From Nonomuraea sp. NBC_00507 (GTDB lineage: Bacteria; Actinomycetota; Actinomycetes; Streptosporangiales; Streptosporangiaceae), in the NCBI RefSeq assembly GCF_036013525.1, contig NZ_CP107853.1, positions 10,850,001 to 10,914,000 on the forward strand: DNA of 64,000 bases, written 5' to 3'. A model generated the notes under the pieces. The model searched no databases and was not told the origin of the DNA. It saw nothing but the letters and a program-made list of their open reading frames with translations. The stretch's first letter is position 1. The number at the start of each line of letters is the position of its first letter. Shown in pieces: positions 48,798-57,669 of this stretch. Both the position numbers and the translations under genes were made by a program.

Positions 48798-50935
48798 GCC
48801 GCTGCGCGCAGCCAGGCTGCACGGGCACGATCGACGAAGGCTACTGCGACCTGTGCGGCACCGCGGAGAGCTCTCCCGCGCCTCCCGCCTCGTACCGGAC
48901 CCAGCCTTCGTCGCCGCAGACCAACCCGGTGAGCCGGCCGACCAGCGGGCCGACGAGCAGCGGCAGGTCGCGGGCCGGGGTGCTGGCCACCATCGCCGAC
49001 CTGCCGTCGGCGCCCTACCGCGACCCGGCGACCGCCGTGATGACCAACCCCGAGGTGCCCGAGGAGAAGCGGTTCTGCGCCAACCCCGACTGCGGCAAGC
49101 CCGTCGGCCGCTCCAGGGACGGCCGGCCCGGGCTCACGGACGGGTTCTGCCCCCACTGCCGCACCGCGTTCTCCTTCACCCCGAAGCTGGACAAGGACGA
49201 CCTGGTGGCCGGCCAGTACCGGGTGCTGGGCTGCCTGGCGCACGGCGGGCTCGGCTGGATCTACCTGGCCGCCGACGAGAACCTCGACGGCCGGTGGGTG
49301 GTGCTCAAGGGCCTGCTCAACACCAACGACGCCGAGGCGCTGGCGGCGGCGGAGGCCGAGCGCAAGGTGCTCACCACCGTCGATCATCCCAACATCGTCA
49401 AGGTGTTCAACTTCCAGCGTTCGGCCGGGCTCGGCTACATCGTCATGGAGTACGTCGGCGGCCAGTCCCTGCACGAGCTGCGCCGCCAGGGCCCGCTGCC
49501 GCTGCGCGAGGCCCTGATCTACGGGCGGGAGATCCTGCAGGCGTTCGGCTACCTGCACGAGGCCGGCCTGGTCTACTGCGACCTGAAGCCGGCCAACGTG
49601 ATCAGGGTCGGCAAGGGGCTCAAGCTCATCGACTTGGGCGCGGTGCAGCCCCTCGGCTCGCCGCCGGGCACGTCGTGGGCCACGCGCGGCTATCACGCCC
49701 CCGAGCTGGAGACCCATCCGTCGTCGGTGACCTCCGACCTCTACACCGTCGCCAGGACGCTGGCGGTGCTGACGATCCCGGGGTTCAGCCCGGTCGTGAA
49801 CGGCAATGCCGCCCCGCTGCCGCAGGACTGCGGGCATCCGTCGTTCACCCGATGGCTGCGCAGGGCCACCGCCGTCCATCCGGCCGACAGGTTCCAGAGC
49901 GCGTGGGAGATGGAGGAGCAGCTCCTCGGGGTGTTGCGCGAGGTCTGCGCCCAAGAGGAGGGGGTGCCGTACCCGCACCCGTCGACCCTGTTCGGGCCCG
50001 AGCGGGGCGCGGTGGGGACGGCGCTGTCGGAGACCGACGATGAGGTGTTCGGGCCGCTCGACCCCGTCGTGGTCGCGCACCGGCTGCCGGTGCCGCTGGT
50101 CGACCCGGGCGACCCGGCCGCGGGCGCGCTGGCCGGGCTGCTCGGCCGGGACGGCAAGGAGCTGCTGGACCAGCTCGCCGCGATGCCGCCGACGCCCGAG
50201 ACGAAGCTGATGCGGGCCAGGCTGCTGGCCGAGGAGGGCGCGGCGGAGACGCCCGTCGCGCTGAGCGCGCTGGCCATGGAGCTGCCCGGCGACTGGCGGG
50301 TCACGTGGTACCGCGGCGTTCTGGCGCTGGCCACGGGGCAGATGGGGCAGGCGGTGTCGATGTTCGACTCCTGCGTGTCGCTGGTGCCCGGTGAGCTGGC
50401 GCCGAAGCTGGCGCTGGCGTTCGCGCTGGAGTGCGCGGGACAACAGTCGGGCCCGTCAGGCGCGGCCTCCTGGTACGAGAGCGTCTGGCGCACCGACCAC
50501 GGCTGTGTGAGCGCGGCGTTCGGGCTGGCCAGGACCGGCAGGATGGGCGTGCTCGACGAGGTGCCCGCCACGTCGAGCCACCGGATGGCGGCGCAGGTCG
50601 CGCTGGCCGCCTCCGCGGTGCGCCGCCCCGACCCGGACGCGATCACCCCCGGCGATCTGGTGGCCGCGGCCGGCCGGCTGGCGAACCTGCCGGACCTCGA
50701 AACGCGCCGCCGCGAGTTGCTGACGGCCGAGTTGCTCCACGGCGGGCTGACCTGGCTGGAGACGAACGCACCGCCGCCGGACCTGGAGCTGGCCGGAGCC
50801 CGGTTCACCGAGCCAGGGCTGCGCAGGCGACTGGAGTCCATCTACCGCAAGCTCGCCGTCACGGCGAACTCCCGGCAGGAACGCTACGCGCTCATCGACC
50901 AGGCGAACGCCGTGCGACCGAGGACATGGCTGTGA
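48794..50935 (+). CDS. pknG: PknG-type serine/threonine kinase with zinc ribbons and TPR tail
   Basis: 713 residues. An N-terminal zinc ribbon (C4, C9, C18, C21) is followed by a Pro/Ser-rich linker, a rubredoxin-like pair of CxxxxC...CPHC (C95, C100, C119, C122), the kinase (about 141-395) and a TPR region (about 440-680). Kinase motifs are LAHGGLGWIYLA, catalytic Lys K172 in VVLKG, YCDLKPANV (D263) and LIDLGAV (D280), the last two being the PknG versions of HRDLKPEN and DFG. The mycobacterial PknG (750 aa) has the same order but no extra N-terminal ribbon. Known role: senses Glu/Asp status via GlnH/GlnX and phosphorylates the FHA protein GarA to control 2-oxoglutarate use. GGAGGG precedes the start and the gene overlaps both neighbours. 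Confidence 0.9.
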   Translation: MSRCAQPGCTGTIDEGYCDLCGTAESSPAPPASYRTQPSSPQTNPVSRPTSGPTSSGRSRAGVLATIADLPSAPYRDPATAVMTNPEVPEEKRFCANPDCGKPVGRSRDGRPGLTDGFCPHCRTAFSFTPKLDKDDLVAGQYRVLGCLAHGGLGWIYLAADENLDGRWVVLKGLLNTNDAEALAAAEAERKVLTTVDHPNIVKVFNFQRSAGLGYIVMEYVGGQSLHELRRQGPLPLREALIYGREILQAFGYLHEAGLVYCDLKPANVIRVGKGLKLIDLGAVQPLGSPPGTSWATRGYHAPELETHPSSVTSDLYTVARTLAVLTIPGFSPVVNGNAAPLPQDCGHPSFTRWLRRATAVHPADRFQSAWEMEEQLLGVLREVCAQEEGVPYPHPSTLFGPERGAVGTALSETDDEVFGPLDPVVVAHRLPVPLVDPGDPAAGALAGLLGRDGKELLDQLAAMPPTPETKLMRARLLAEEGAAETPVALSALAMELPGDWRVTWYRGVLALATGQMGQAVSMFDSCVSLVPGELAPKLALAFALECAGQQSGPSGAASWYESVWRTDHGCVSAAFGLARTGRMGVLDEVPATSSHRMAAQVALAASAVRRPDPDAITPGDLVAAAGRLANLPDLETRRRELLTAELLHGGLTWLETNAPPPDLELAGARFTEPGLRRRLESIYRKLAVTANSRQERYALIDQANAVRPRTWL

Positions 50936-51792
50936 CCGGGGACACCGCGCGCGCCGCCTGCTGCCCGGTCTGTGAAGCTCCCGTGCTCGCGGGCGACACC
51001 TACTGCGAGGCCTGCGGTCATCCGCTGGGCGCTCCCACGTGCGCGTCCTGCGGAGCGGCCGCCGTCGACGCGGAGGGCTACTGCGAGCGGTGCGGCCTGC
51101 GCCAGCCCACCGGGCGGGACCACGCGGAGACCGTGCTGGACAACGGCGCGGCGGCCCTGACGGACAGAGGGCTGCGCCGCAGCCGCAACGAGGACGCGAT
51201 GGCGCTGCTGGCCTCCGGCGACACGGTCGTGACCGTGGTGTGCGACGGAGTGGGCAGCTCGCCCAGGGCCGATGAGGCCTCCGCGGTGGCGGTGGAGACC
51301 GCGGCCGCCGGACTGGCCAGGGGGTTGTCGCAGGAGGAGGCGTTCGAGCTGGCCGGCCGGGCGGTGACCAAGCTGGCGACCTCCGTGTACGACGCTCCCG
51401 CCTGCACGTACGTCGCCGCCGTGGTCGAGCGGGACCGATTCACGCTCGGCTGGGCCGGTGACACGCGGGCCTACTGGTTGCCGGAGCCGGGCTCGGCGAT
51501 CGGATACAGCTTGCTGACCGAGGACGACGCGGTGGAGACCGGCGAGATCACCGCCTGGCTCGGGGCGGACGCCGAAGACGTCACGCTCCACGTACGGACC
51601 TTCACCCCCGCCGCGCCCGGCCTGCTGCTCGTCTGCAGCGATGGCCTGTGGCGCTACCTGGACGGCTACGCCTTTCCCCGCTCCGGTGCCCCGCTCGACA
51701 TGGCCCGCGAGATGTTGCGGCACGCACTGGACTCAGGCGGCCAGGACAACGTGACGATCGCCTTGATCCCCTTAGGAGATGCCCGTGAGTGA
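50932..51792 (+). CDS. PP2C-type phosphatase with double zinc ribbon
   Basis: 286 residues. GTG 50932 overlaps the kinase stop and has GAGG 8 nt upstream; ATG 50926 is an alternative. The first 55 residues hold two zinc ribbons (CCPVCEAPVLAGDTYCEACG, CASCGAAAVDAEGYCERCG). The rest is a PPM/PP2C phosphatase with metal-binding Asp motifs SRNEDAMALL, VVCDGVGSS, GWAGDTRAYW, CSDGLWRYLDG and GGQDNVTIAL. It should remove the phosphates added by the neighbouring kinase. Its ribbons match those of the kinase and FHA protein, which suggests a shared docking partner. Soluble. Confidence 0.9.
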   Translation: MTGDTARAACCPVCEAPVLAGDTYCEACGHPLGAPTCASCGAAAVDAEGYCERCGLRQPTGRDHAETVLDNGAAALTDRGLRRSRNEDAMALLASGDTVVTVVCDGVGSSPRADEASAVAVETAAAGLARGLSQEEAFELAGRAVTKLATSVYDAPACTYVAAVVERDRFTLGWAGDTRAYWLPEPGSAIGYSLLTEDDAVETGEITAWLGADAEDVTLHVRTFTPAAPGLLLVCSDGLWRYLDGYAFPRSGAPLDMAREMLRHALDSGGQDNVTIALIPLGDARE

Positions 51793-53071
51793 CCAGCCCA
51801 CTTTCACGTTGACCATCGACCAGAACAAGTACCTCCCCCTCGACGGCCGCGAGGTGCACGCCATCCTCACCGTCGGCTCCACAGGCGGCGTCACCACGCA
51901 GGTCGTGCCCGCCGATGCCGCCGAGGTGATCATCGTGGACACGTCGGGCTCGATGAGCGGCGGCAAGATCCGCGAGGCCCGGCAGGCCGCCGCCACGGCC
52001 GTGCGGACGCTGCGCGACGGCGTGCTCTTCGCGGTGATCGCCGGGACCGAGTCGGCCAAGATGGTCTACCCGGGCGGCAGTCCGCGCCTGGTCAAGGCCA
52101 CCGCCGCCACGAAGGCGGAGGCCGAGCGGGCGATCGGCCGGCTGCTCGCGCACGGCGGCACCGCCATGGGCGAATGGCTGAAGCTGGCCGGGCACGTGTT
52201 GTCCGCGCATCCGTCGGCCATCAAGCACGCGCTGCTGATGACCGACGGCCAGAACAACGAGAGTGCCGAGGTCTTCGGCAACGTCCTGGCGGGCTGGAGC
52301 GGCAAATTCGTGTGCGACTGCCTCGGGGTCGGCGACGACTGGGTGCCGGCCGAGCTGCGGAAGGTGGCCGAGGCGATGCTCGGCACGTTTGACTTCGTCC
52401 GTAACCAGGGGGATTTGCCGGAGTACTTCCGTCGACTCACGCAGACGTCGATGAGCAAGACCGTGGCGGAGCTGTCGCTGCGGGTCTGGGTGCCGCAGAC
52501 GGCGCAGCTCAAGTTCGTCAAGCAGGTCTCCCCCGTGCTGCTGGACCTGACCGGCAAGCGTGCCGACGTCAACCCGCTGACCGGCGACTACCCGACCGGG
52601 TCCTGGGGGGCCGAGGAGCGCGAATACCACGTGTGCGTCGAGGTGCCGCCCGGGCAGGTCGGACAGGAGATCAGGGCGGGCTGGGTCAAGCTCGTACGCC
52701 CCGACACCGGGGACGTGGTGGCCAGCGGCAACGTCCTCGCCCAGTGGACCGACGACCTGGCGCAGTCCACCCGGATCAACGGAAAGGTCGCCCACTACAC
52801 CGGCCAGGCCGAGTTGCACGACCTGATCCAGGATGGGCTGAGCGCCCGGGCGATGGGCGACGTCGACACCGCCACCGCCCGCCTGGCCAAGGCCAGGGAA
52901 CTGGCCGCCGAGTCGGGCCGCGAGGACACCGCGCGGCTGCTGGAGAAGGTGGTCGAGGTCGATCCCGCCACCGGCACGGCCAGGCTGCGCAGGAACGTCG
53001 ACAAGGCCGACGAGATCGAGCTCGACACCGGATCGGTCCGCACCAGCCGGCTGCGCAAGGAAGGAAACTGA
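51785..53071 (+). CDS. von Willebrand factor A (vWA) domain protein
   Basis: 428 residues. GTG 51785 has AGGAG 6 nt upstream; ATG 51779 is an alternative. The vWA domain spans about 45-215 with an intact MIDAS: VDTSGSMSGGK (DxSxS), then GGTAMGEWL (Thr) and LLMTDGQNNES (Asp). The C-terminal part has a beta-sandwich-like region (SLRVWVPQTAQLKFVKQVSP) and a helical tail (ATARLAKARELAAESGRED). vWA proteins of the TerY type are known partners of PP2C and kinase proteins in ter-like stress systems. No membrane segment. It overlaps its neighbour at 53071 (TGATG). Confidence 0.87.
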   Translation: MSDQPTFTLTIDQNKYLPLDGREVHAILTVGSTGGVTTQVVPADAAEVIIVDTSGSMSGGKIREARQAAATAVRTLRDGVLFAVIAGTESAKMVYPGGSPRLVKATAATKAEAERAIGRLLAHGGTAMGEWLKLAGHVLSAHPSAIKHALLMTDGQNNESAEVFGNVLAGWSGKFVCDCLGVGDDWVPAELRKVAEAMLGTFDFVRNQGDLPEYFRRLTQTSMSKTVAELSLRVWVPQTAQLKFVKQVSPVLLDLTGKRADVNPLTGDYPTGSWGAEEREYHVCVEVPPGQVGQEIRAGWVKLVRPDTGDVVASGNVLAQWTDDLAQSTRINGKVAHYTGQAELHDLIQDGLSARAMGDVDTATARLAKARELAAESGREDTARLLEKVVEVDPATGTARLRRNVDKADEIELDTGSVRTSRLRKEGN

Positions 53072-53748
53072 TGGCGACCTGCCCGCAGGGGCACGCGTCC
53101 GGCGCCGACGACTACTGCGACGTGTGCGGCGCCCAGATGGCCTCCGCGCCTCAGGCGCCCGCCCCGGCTCCCACCTCCACCCCGGCCGCCGCCGAGAGCT
53201 GCCCCATCTGCCAGACGCCGCGTGCCGGGCAGTTCTGCGAGGTGTGCGGCCACGACTACAGCAACGCTGGATCCGCAGCGCAGCGAGGAAACCCAGCGCT
53301 GCACTCCGAGCAAGGCGGCAGTGCTCCCTTCCGGGTCCCAGCGGCCAGGTGGGAGGCCGTGACCGCCGCCGACCGCGCCTACTACGAGAAGGTCATCGCC
53401 GAGGGCGGTCCCGACGCCGACGCGGTCGCGTTCCCGCCGTACTGCCCCGAGCGCTCCTTCGGCCTGTACGGCGACCAGGTGCGCATCGGGCGGCGCAGCC
53501 GGGCCAGGAACCTGGAGCCCGAGATCGACCTGACCGGGCCTCCCGAGGACCCGGGCGTCTCGCACCTGCACGCCGTGCTGCTGGCGCAGCCGGACGGCTC
53601 CTGGACGCTGGTCGACCCGGGGTCGTCCAACGGCACCCAGGTGAACGGCAAGCTCCTCAAGGTCAACGTGCCCGTTCCGATCCGCCCCGGCGACCGCATC
53701 CACCTGGGCGCGTGGACCGTCATCACCCTCAGGGAGGGCACACCATGA
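53071..53748 (+). CDS. FHA-domain protein with two zinc ribbons (GarA/OdhI-like role)
   Basis: 225 residues. Two zinc ribbons lead (CPQGHASGADDYCDVCG, CPICQTPRAGQFCEVCG), then a linker and a C-terminal FHA domain (about 130-225) with RIGRRSR, VSHLHAVLL and SSNGTQVNGK. In the FHA fold this set binds phosphothreonine; the His of the usual G-x-S-R-x-H is kept, and the Arg of that motif is replaced by Leu. It is the likely substrate or reader of the neighbouring kinase, the place that GarA/OdhI takes in mycobacteria and corynebacteria. Unlike those, it has no clear phosphorylatable N-terminal ETTS motif. Confidence 0.88.
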   Translation: MATCPQGHASGADDYCDVCGAQMASAPQAPAPAPTSTPAAAESCPICQTPRAGQFCEVCGHDYSNAGSAAQRGNPALHSEQGGSAPFRVPAARWEAVTAADRAYYEKVIAEGGPDADAVAFPPYCPERSFGLYGDQVRIGRRSRARNLEPEIDLTGPPEDPGVSHLHAVLLAQPDGSWTLVDPGSSNGTQVNGKLLKVNVPVPIRPGDRIHLGAWTVITLREGTP

Positions 53749-55130
53749 CCGTGATGGCCCCCGGCCGGGCCGTGGTGGCGCCGGGCGGGGCGGCCCCGCC
53801 GCCGGTCCGCAGGAGCGTGCCCGGCAGGATCCGGGTCATCTCCGGCATCACCGTCGCCTCGCTGGCGCTGCTGTTCGCGGCCCTCGCGGTCGGCAGCGCG
53901 AGCGCCCGCGACGGCCTGCAGGTCATCGGCCACGACGCCGGCCCTCAGGTGGTCGCCACCGCCGGGCTGCACCTCGCGCTGAGCGACATGGACGCGCAGG
54001 TCGCCAACATCCTGGTGATGGGCAACGGGTGGGCCAACCTGCGCCAGAAGGCCATGGTCCAGTACGAGCAGCGCCGGTCCGAGGCCAACCGGGCGCTGCT
54101 GAAGGCGTTCGAGTTGTCGGGCGACAACCCGGCCGAGCGGCGGACCGTGGAGTCGGTGCTCGACGGGCTCGGCGCGTACGAGCGGCTGGCCGGGCAGGCC
54201 CTGGTGCTCGACAAGCGGGCGAACCATCCTCCGGGACCGCCGCCCGAGGACGTCGTGGCGATCTACCGCCAGGCCACCGACCTGATGCGGAAGGTGCTGC
54301 TGCCGCAGGCGTACAACCTGACCCTGGAGACCGGCACGATCGTGCGCAGCACCTATGACGAGAAGGCGGTCATGGTGCCGCTCCTGCGGGTCGCGGTGGT
54401 GCTGGCCGGGCTGCTCGCGCTGGGCTGCCTGATCTGGCTCCAGGTCTTCCTGGCCACGCGCTTCCGGCGCATCCTGGGGCCGGCGCTGCTGGTGGCCACG
54501 GTGGCGACCGCGGTGGCGATGATCTCCGGGGCCGGCGCGCTCGGGCGGGATCAGGAGGCGCTGCGGCAGGCGAAGTCGGCCGGCTTCGATCCGGTGCTGA
54601 CGCTGGCCAGGGCCCGTGCGATCAGCACCAGCATGCAGGGCGACCAGAGTCGCTACCTGCTGGACAAGGAGCGGGCCGACACCTACGAGCACACCTACCT
54701 CGACAAGTCGCTGTCGCTCATCTACAGCCCGGCAGGCAACCTGAGCGCCTACCACGGCGTCGTCAGCAAGGGTTCGGCGAGCGGCTTCCTCGGCCTGCTG
54801 GGACCCGAACTGGTCGGCAAGCAGGGCCAGGAGGTGATGCGGGCGTACCAGCGGTTCCAGGCTGCCGACGAGGCATTCCGCGACCTGGTGACGAGCGGCC
54901 GCACCGCCGAGGCGGTCCCGGCGCGACTCGGCCAGGTCAGCCAGGCGTTCGGCGCCTACGACCGCTCGCTGGTGGCGCTGACCGACCGGCATCAGGACGA
55001 GTTCGAGCGCGCGATCAAGCGCGGCGAGAGCACGCTGGACAGCCTGTGGACGCTGGAGGAGTTCGCGATGGGGGCGATCGGCCTGCTGGTGATCGGCGGG
55101 GTGTGGCCACGACTCAAGGAGTACCGGTGA
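53745..55130 (+). CDS. glnX: GlnX-like membrane sensor protein
   Basis: 461 residues. One membrane helix near 30-55 (ISGITVASLALLFAALAVGS) leads to an extracytoplasmic helical region. A helix pair near 215-265 (MVPLLRVAVVLAGLLALGCL, ILGPALLVATVATAVAMISG) brings the chain back out to a second helical region, and a final helix lies at the C-terminus (AMGAIGLLVIGGV). This is the layout of GlnX, which in Mycobacterium sits with GlnH and PknG and passes ligand status to the kinase. The start overlaps the FHA stop (ATGA). No enzymatic motif. Assignment rests on topology and position more than on residue identity. Confidence 0.75.
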   Translation: MTVMAPGRAVVAPGGAAPPPVRRSVPGRIRVISGITVASLALLFAALAVGSASARDGLQVIGHDAGPQVVATAGLHLALSDMDAQVANILVMGNGWANLRQKAMVQYEQRRSEANRALLKAFELSGDNPAERRTVESVLDGLGAYERLAGQALVLDKRANHPPGPPPEDVVAIYRQATDLMRKVLLPQAYNLTLETGTIVRSTYDEKAVMVPLLRVAVVLAGLLALGCLIWLQVFLATRFRRILGPALLVATVATAVAMISGAGALGRDQEALRQAKSAGFDPVLTLARARAISTSMQGDQSRYLLDKERADTYEHTYLDKSLSLIYSPAGNLSAYHGVVSKGSASGFLGLLGPELVGKQGQEVMRAYQRFQAADEAFRDLVTSGRTAEAVPARLGQVSQAFGAYDRSLVALTDRHQDEFERAIKRGESTLDSLWTLEEFAMGAIGLLVIGGVWPRLKEYR

Positions 55131-55936
55131 AACGGGCGCTGGTGATGGTGCTGGCCCTGGCCGCGACGCTGGTCGCGGGCTGCGGGACCGGGGAGCCGGA
55201 GTCGATCGTCGATGACGACGAGGTCCTGCGCATCGCGGTGCGCGAGGATCTGCCCTCGGTCGGGTTCCTGCGGCCCGACGAGGAGTACGAAGGCTTCGAC
55301 GTGGACGTGGCCCGGTACATAGCGGGCAAGCTCGGCAAGGACTACCACCTCGTCCCCGTGCTGGCGGCGGACCGGGAGCAGGTGCTGCTCGACGGGCGGG
55401 CCGACATGGTGGTGGCGACGTACACGATCAGCCAGGACCGCAAGGCCAAGGTGCTGTTCGCGGGGCCGTACCACATCTCCTACCAGGACATCCTGACGCG
55501 GCCGGAAGAGACGATCACGAACGTGCGCGATCTCAAGGGCCGCAGGATCTGCGAGGTCCAGGGCTCGAACGCGGCCCAGCGGGTCGTCCAGGAGCGGAGT
55601 GTGGCGGCGGAGCTCGTGCCGTTCGCCGACTACGCGCAGTGCCTGGCGGCGCTGAAGGGCAAGAAGGTGGACGCGGTCACCACCAACGACGTCATCCTGG
55701 CGGGCCTGGCCAAGCAGGACGGGTCGGGGCTGCGGCTGAGCAACGCGCAGTTCAACGAGCAACGCACCGGGGTGGGCCTGCGCAGAGGGGATGTGCCGGG
55801 CTGCGAGGCGGTCAACCGGGCGATCACCGACATGTATCAGGACGGGACGGCGGCGAAGCTGCTGCACAAGTGGTTCGACGGGTCGGGGCTGGACCTGAGC
55901 ACGATCGCGGTACCGCAGTTCGAGGGCTGCTCCTGA
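55127..55936 (+). CDS. glnH: GlnH-like solute-binding lipoprotein
   Basis: 269 residues. Signal VKRALVMVLALAATLVAGCG with lipobox VAGC, then a type 3 periplasmic-binding fold: RIAVREDLPSVGFLRPDEEY, GFDVDVARYIAGKLG, DMVVATYTISQDRKAKVLFA, VRDLKGRRICEVQGSNAAQR and AVTTNDVILAGLA. Glutamate/aspartate or glutamine is the usual ligand. No permease or ATPase genes follow, so it should act as a sensor rather than a transporter part, as in the mycobacterial set. GTG 55127 overlaps the GlnX stop (GTGA) and follows AAGGAG. It is the last gene of the cluster and ends at a hairpin. Confidence 0.87.
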   Translation: MKRALVMVLALAATLVAGCGTGEPESIVDDDEVLRIAVREDLPSVGFLRPDEEYEGFDVDVARYIAGKLGKDYHLVPVLAADREQVLLDGRADMVVATYTISQDRKAKVLFAGPYHISYQDILTRPEETITNVRDLKGRRICEVQGSNAAQRVVQERSVAAELVPFADYAQCLAALKGKKVDAVTTNDVILAGLAKQDGSGLRLSNAQFNEQRTGVGLRRGDVPGCEAVNRAITDMYQDGTAAKLLHKWFDGSGLDLSTIAVPQFEGCS

Positions 55937-55944
55937 ACGTGCGA

Positions 55945-55973
55945 GCGGGCCGGGTCGTGTCGCCCCGGCCCGC
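55945..55973. terminator. Terminator between the kinase cluster and the sigma factor gene
   Basis: GCGGGCCGGG (55945-55954) pairs with CCCGGCCCGC (55964-55973) around a 9-nt loop. It can serve both converging units. Confidence 0.75.
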
Positions 55974-55985
55974 TTCGCACGGCTC

Positions 55986-57134
55986 TCAGTCCAGGTAGTC
56001 CCGCAGCATCTGGGCGCGCGTCGGGTGGCGGAGCTTGGCCAGGGTCTTCGACTCGATCTGGCGGATGCGCTCCCGCGTGACCCCGAACTCCCTGCCCACC
56101 TCCTCCAGCGTGCGCGGATGCCCGTCGGCCAGGCCGAAGCGCAGCTGGATGATGCGCTGCTCGCGGTCCGACAGCGTGGCCAGGATGTCGTCGAGCTGGT
56201 CCTGCAGCATGATGAAGGCCGCGGCCTCCATGGGCACGACAGCGTCGGCGTCCTCGATGAAGTCACCGAGGTCGGAATCCTCCTCGCCGATCGGCGACTG
56301 CAGCGACACGGGCTCCTGGGCGATGCGCTGGATCTCCACCACCCGATCGACAGGGAGATCCATCTCCTTGGCGATCTCCTCGGGAATCGGCTCGCGGCCG
56401 AGGTCCTGGTGGAGCTGGCGTTGCACTCTGACGAGCTTGTTGATCGTCTCCACCATGTGCACCGGGATGCGGATGGTCCGTGCCTGGTCGGCGATGGCCC
56501 GGGTGATCGCCTGCCGGATCCACCAGGTCGCGTAGGTGGAGAACTTGTAACCCTTGGTGTAGTCGAACTTCTCGACCGCCCGGATGAGCCCGAGGTTGCC
56601 CTCCTGGATCAGGTCCAGGAACAACATGCCGCGGCCCACGTAGCGCTTGGCGATCGACACCACGAGCCTGAGGTTGGCCTCGATGAGCCGCTGTTTGGCT
56701 CGGGTGCCCTGCCAGACGAGCTCCCTGAACTCCGGGAAGGCCAGACGCGAGACCCCGTTGGCCAGCTTGTCCTCGGCGAACAGGCCGGCTTCGATCGACT
56801 TGGCGAGCTCCACCTCCTCCTCGGCGGTCAGCAGCGGCACCCGGCCGATCTCCCGCAGGTAGATACGGACGAGATCGCTGGTCGGGGCCCGTTTGCCTAG
56901 GTCTTCCTCATCGGCGCGGGTGGATTCCTCGTCGCCCTGGGGCTCGAGGACCTCCACGCCGTTCTCGGCGAGCATCCGCACGACGCGTTCCAGCGCGTCG
57001 GACGGCAGCTCGGATCGGTCAAGCGCGGCTGCGACGTCATCGACGGTTACGCTCCCGCGCTCTCTTCCCTTCGCGACGAGGTCCGCCACCTGATCTACCG
57101 ATGGCGGACTGCTTGGCAGCACCGATGCACCCAC
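55986..57134 (-). CDS. RNA polymerase sigma-70 factor, group 1/2 (HrdB/SigB-like)
   Basis: 382 residues. Conserved regions are all present: 1.2 ([20 protein letters not shown]), 2.1-2.4 ([60 protein letters not shown]), 3 ([14 protein letters not shown]) and 4.1-4.2 ([35 protein letters not shown]). The region 1.1 part is short (about 90 residues) compared with the 160 or more of streptomycete HrdB, so it may be the principal factor of this group or a secondary one. GTG 57132-57134 has CAGACT ending 7 nt upstream, a leaderless arrangement. Confidence 0.93.
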   Translation of the reverse strand: MGASVLPSSPPSVDQVADLVAKGRERGSVTVDDVAAALDRSELPSDALERVVRMLAENGVEVLEPQGDEESTRADEEDLGKRAPTSDLVRIYLREIGRVPLLTAEEEVELAKSIEAGLFAEDKLANGVSRLAFPEFRELVWQGTRAKQRLIEANLRLVVSIAKRYVGRGMLFLDLIQEGNLGLIRAVEKFDYTKGYKFSTYATWWIRQAITRAIADQARTIRIPVHMVETINKLVRVQRQLHQDLGREPIPEEIAKEMDLPVDRVVEIQRIAQEPVSLQSPIGEEDSDLGDFIEDADAVVPMEAAAFIMLQDQLDDILATLSDREQRIIQLRFGLADGHPRTLEEVGREFGVTRERIRQIESKTLAKLRHPTRAQMLRDYLD

Positions 57135-57669
57135 GGGAGACAGTCTGCAGTATTGGTTCCATCAAATGGCAGACCCATTTTTGTCACTGAAGGTAAGGCG
57201 ATCGTGCTTACCGAATTGAGATCGAAATAAGGTTTGGCCACAGTTCGATCAGGAAAGTAAAGTCAATTACGCGATCAGGATTCACGCGCCCGGCACGACC
57301 CTCCGGTCGGACGCAACTCCTTGGCTGCCTCTATCGCGTTGTCCGTCACCTTTGTCGCATGTTGGACCGGGCCAAGTTCCCTGGTCAACCACCCTGTAAT
57401 CTCGATAACGATCGCGGCTGAACTGTTATCAACCGGCGACCGCTCCCGCCGCCTGCGTCCCAGGGGATCCGCTCAACGATCTTTTCGCCGGCGCCGTCGG
57501 CGTGGCCCGCTGATCGGCGCCGGGTCGCGCGGCGGCCGTGCTGAAGATCGTGTCATCACGCCCGGCCGTCCCGTCGGCCCGTATTTCCCCGTGCGCCGTT
57601 GAGTAGGGCCTACTCATGCGCTGGGCGGGCCGGGCGCCTAGCGTCGGCGCTGATGGCCTGGAGGTGGCG
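57135..57669. other. Regulatory gap between sigma factor and PASTA gene
   Basis: About 535 bp with AT-rich stretches, notably 57150-57290, and no convincing gene. It must contain the promoters of both divergent genes. An open frame at 57321-57602 has no ribosome binding site and an Arg-rich low-complexity end, so it is unlikely to be coding. Confidence 0.45.

Noticed and set aside
57321..57602. 93-codon frame between sigma factor and PASTA gene
   Set aside because: No ribosome binding site, Arg-rich low-complexity end and no family; treated as non-coding.
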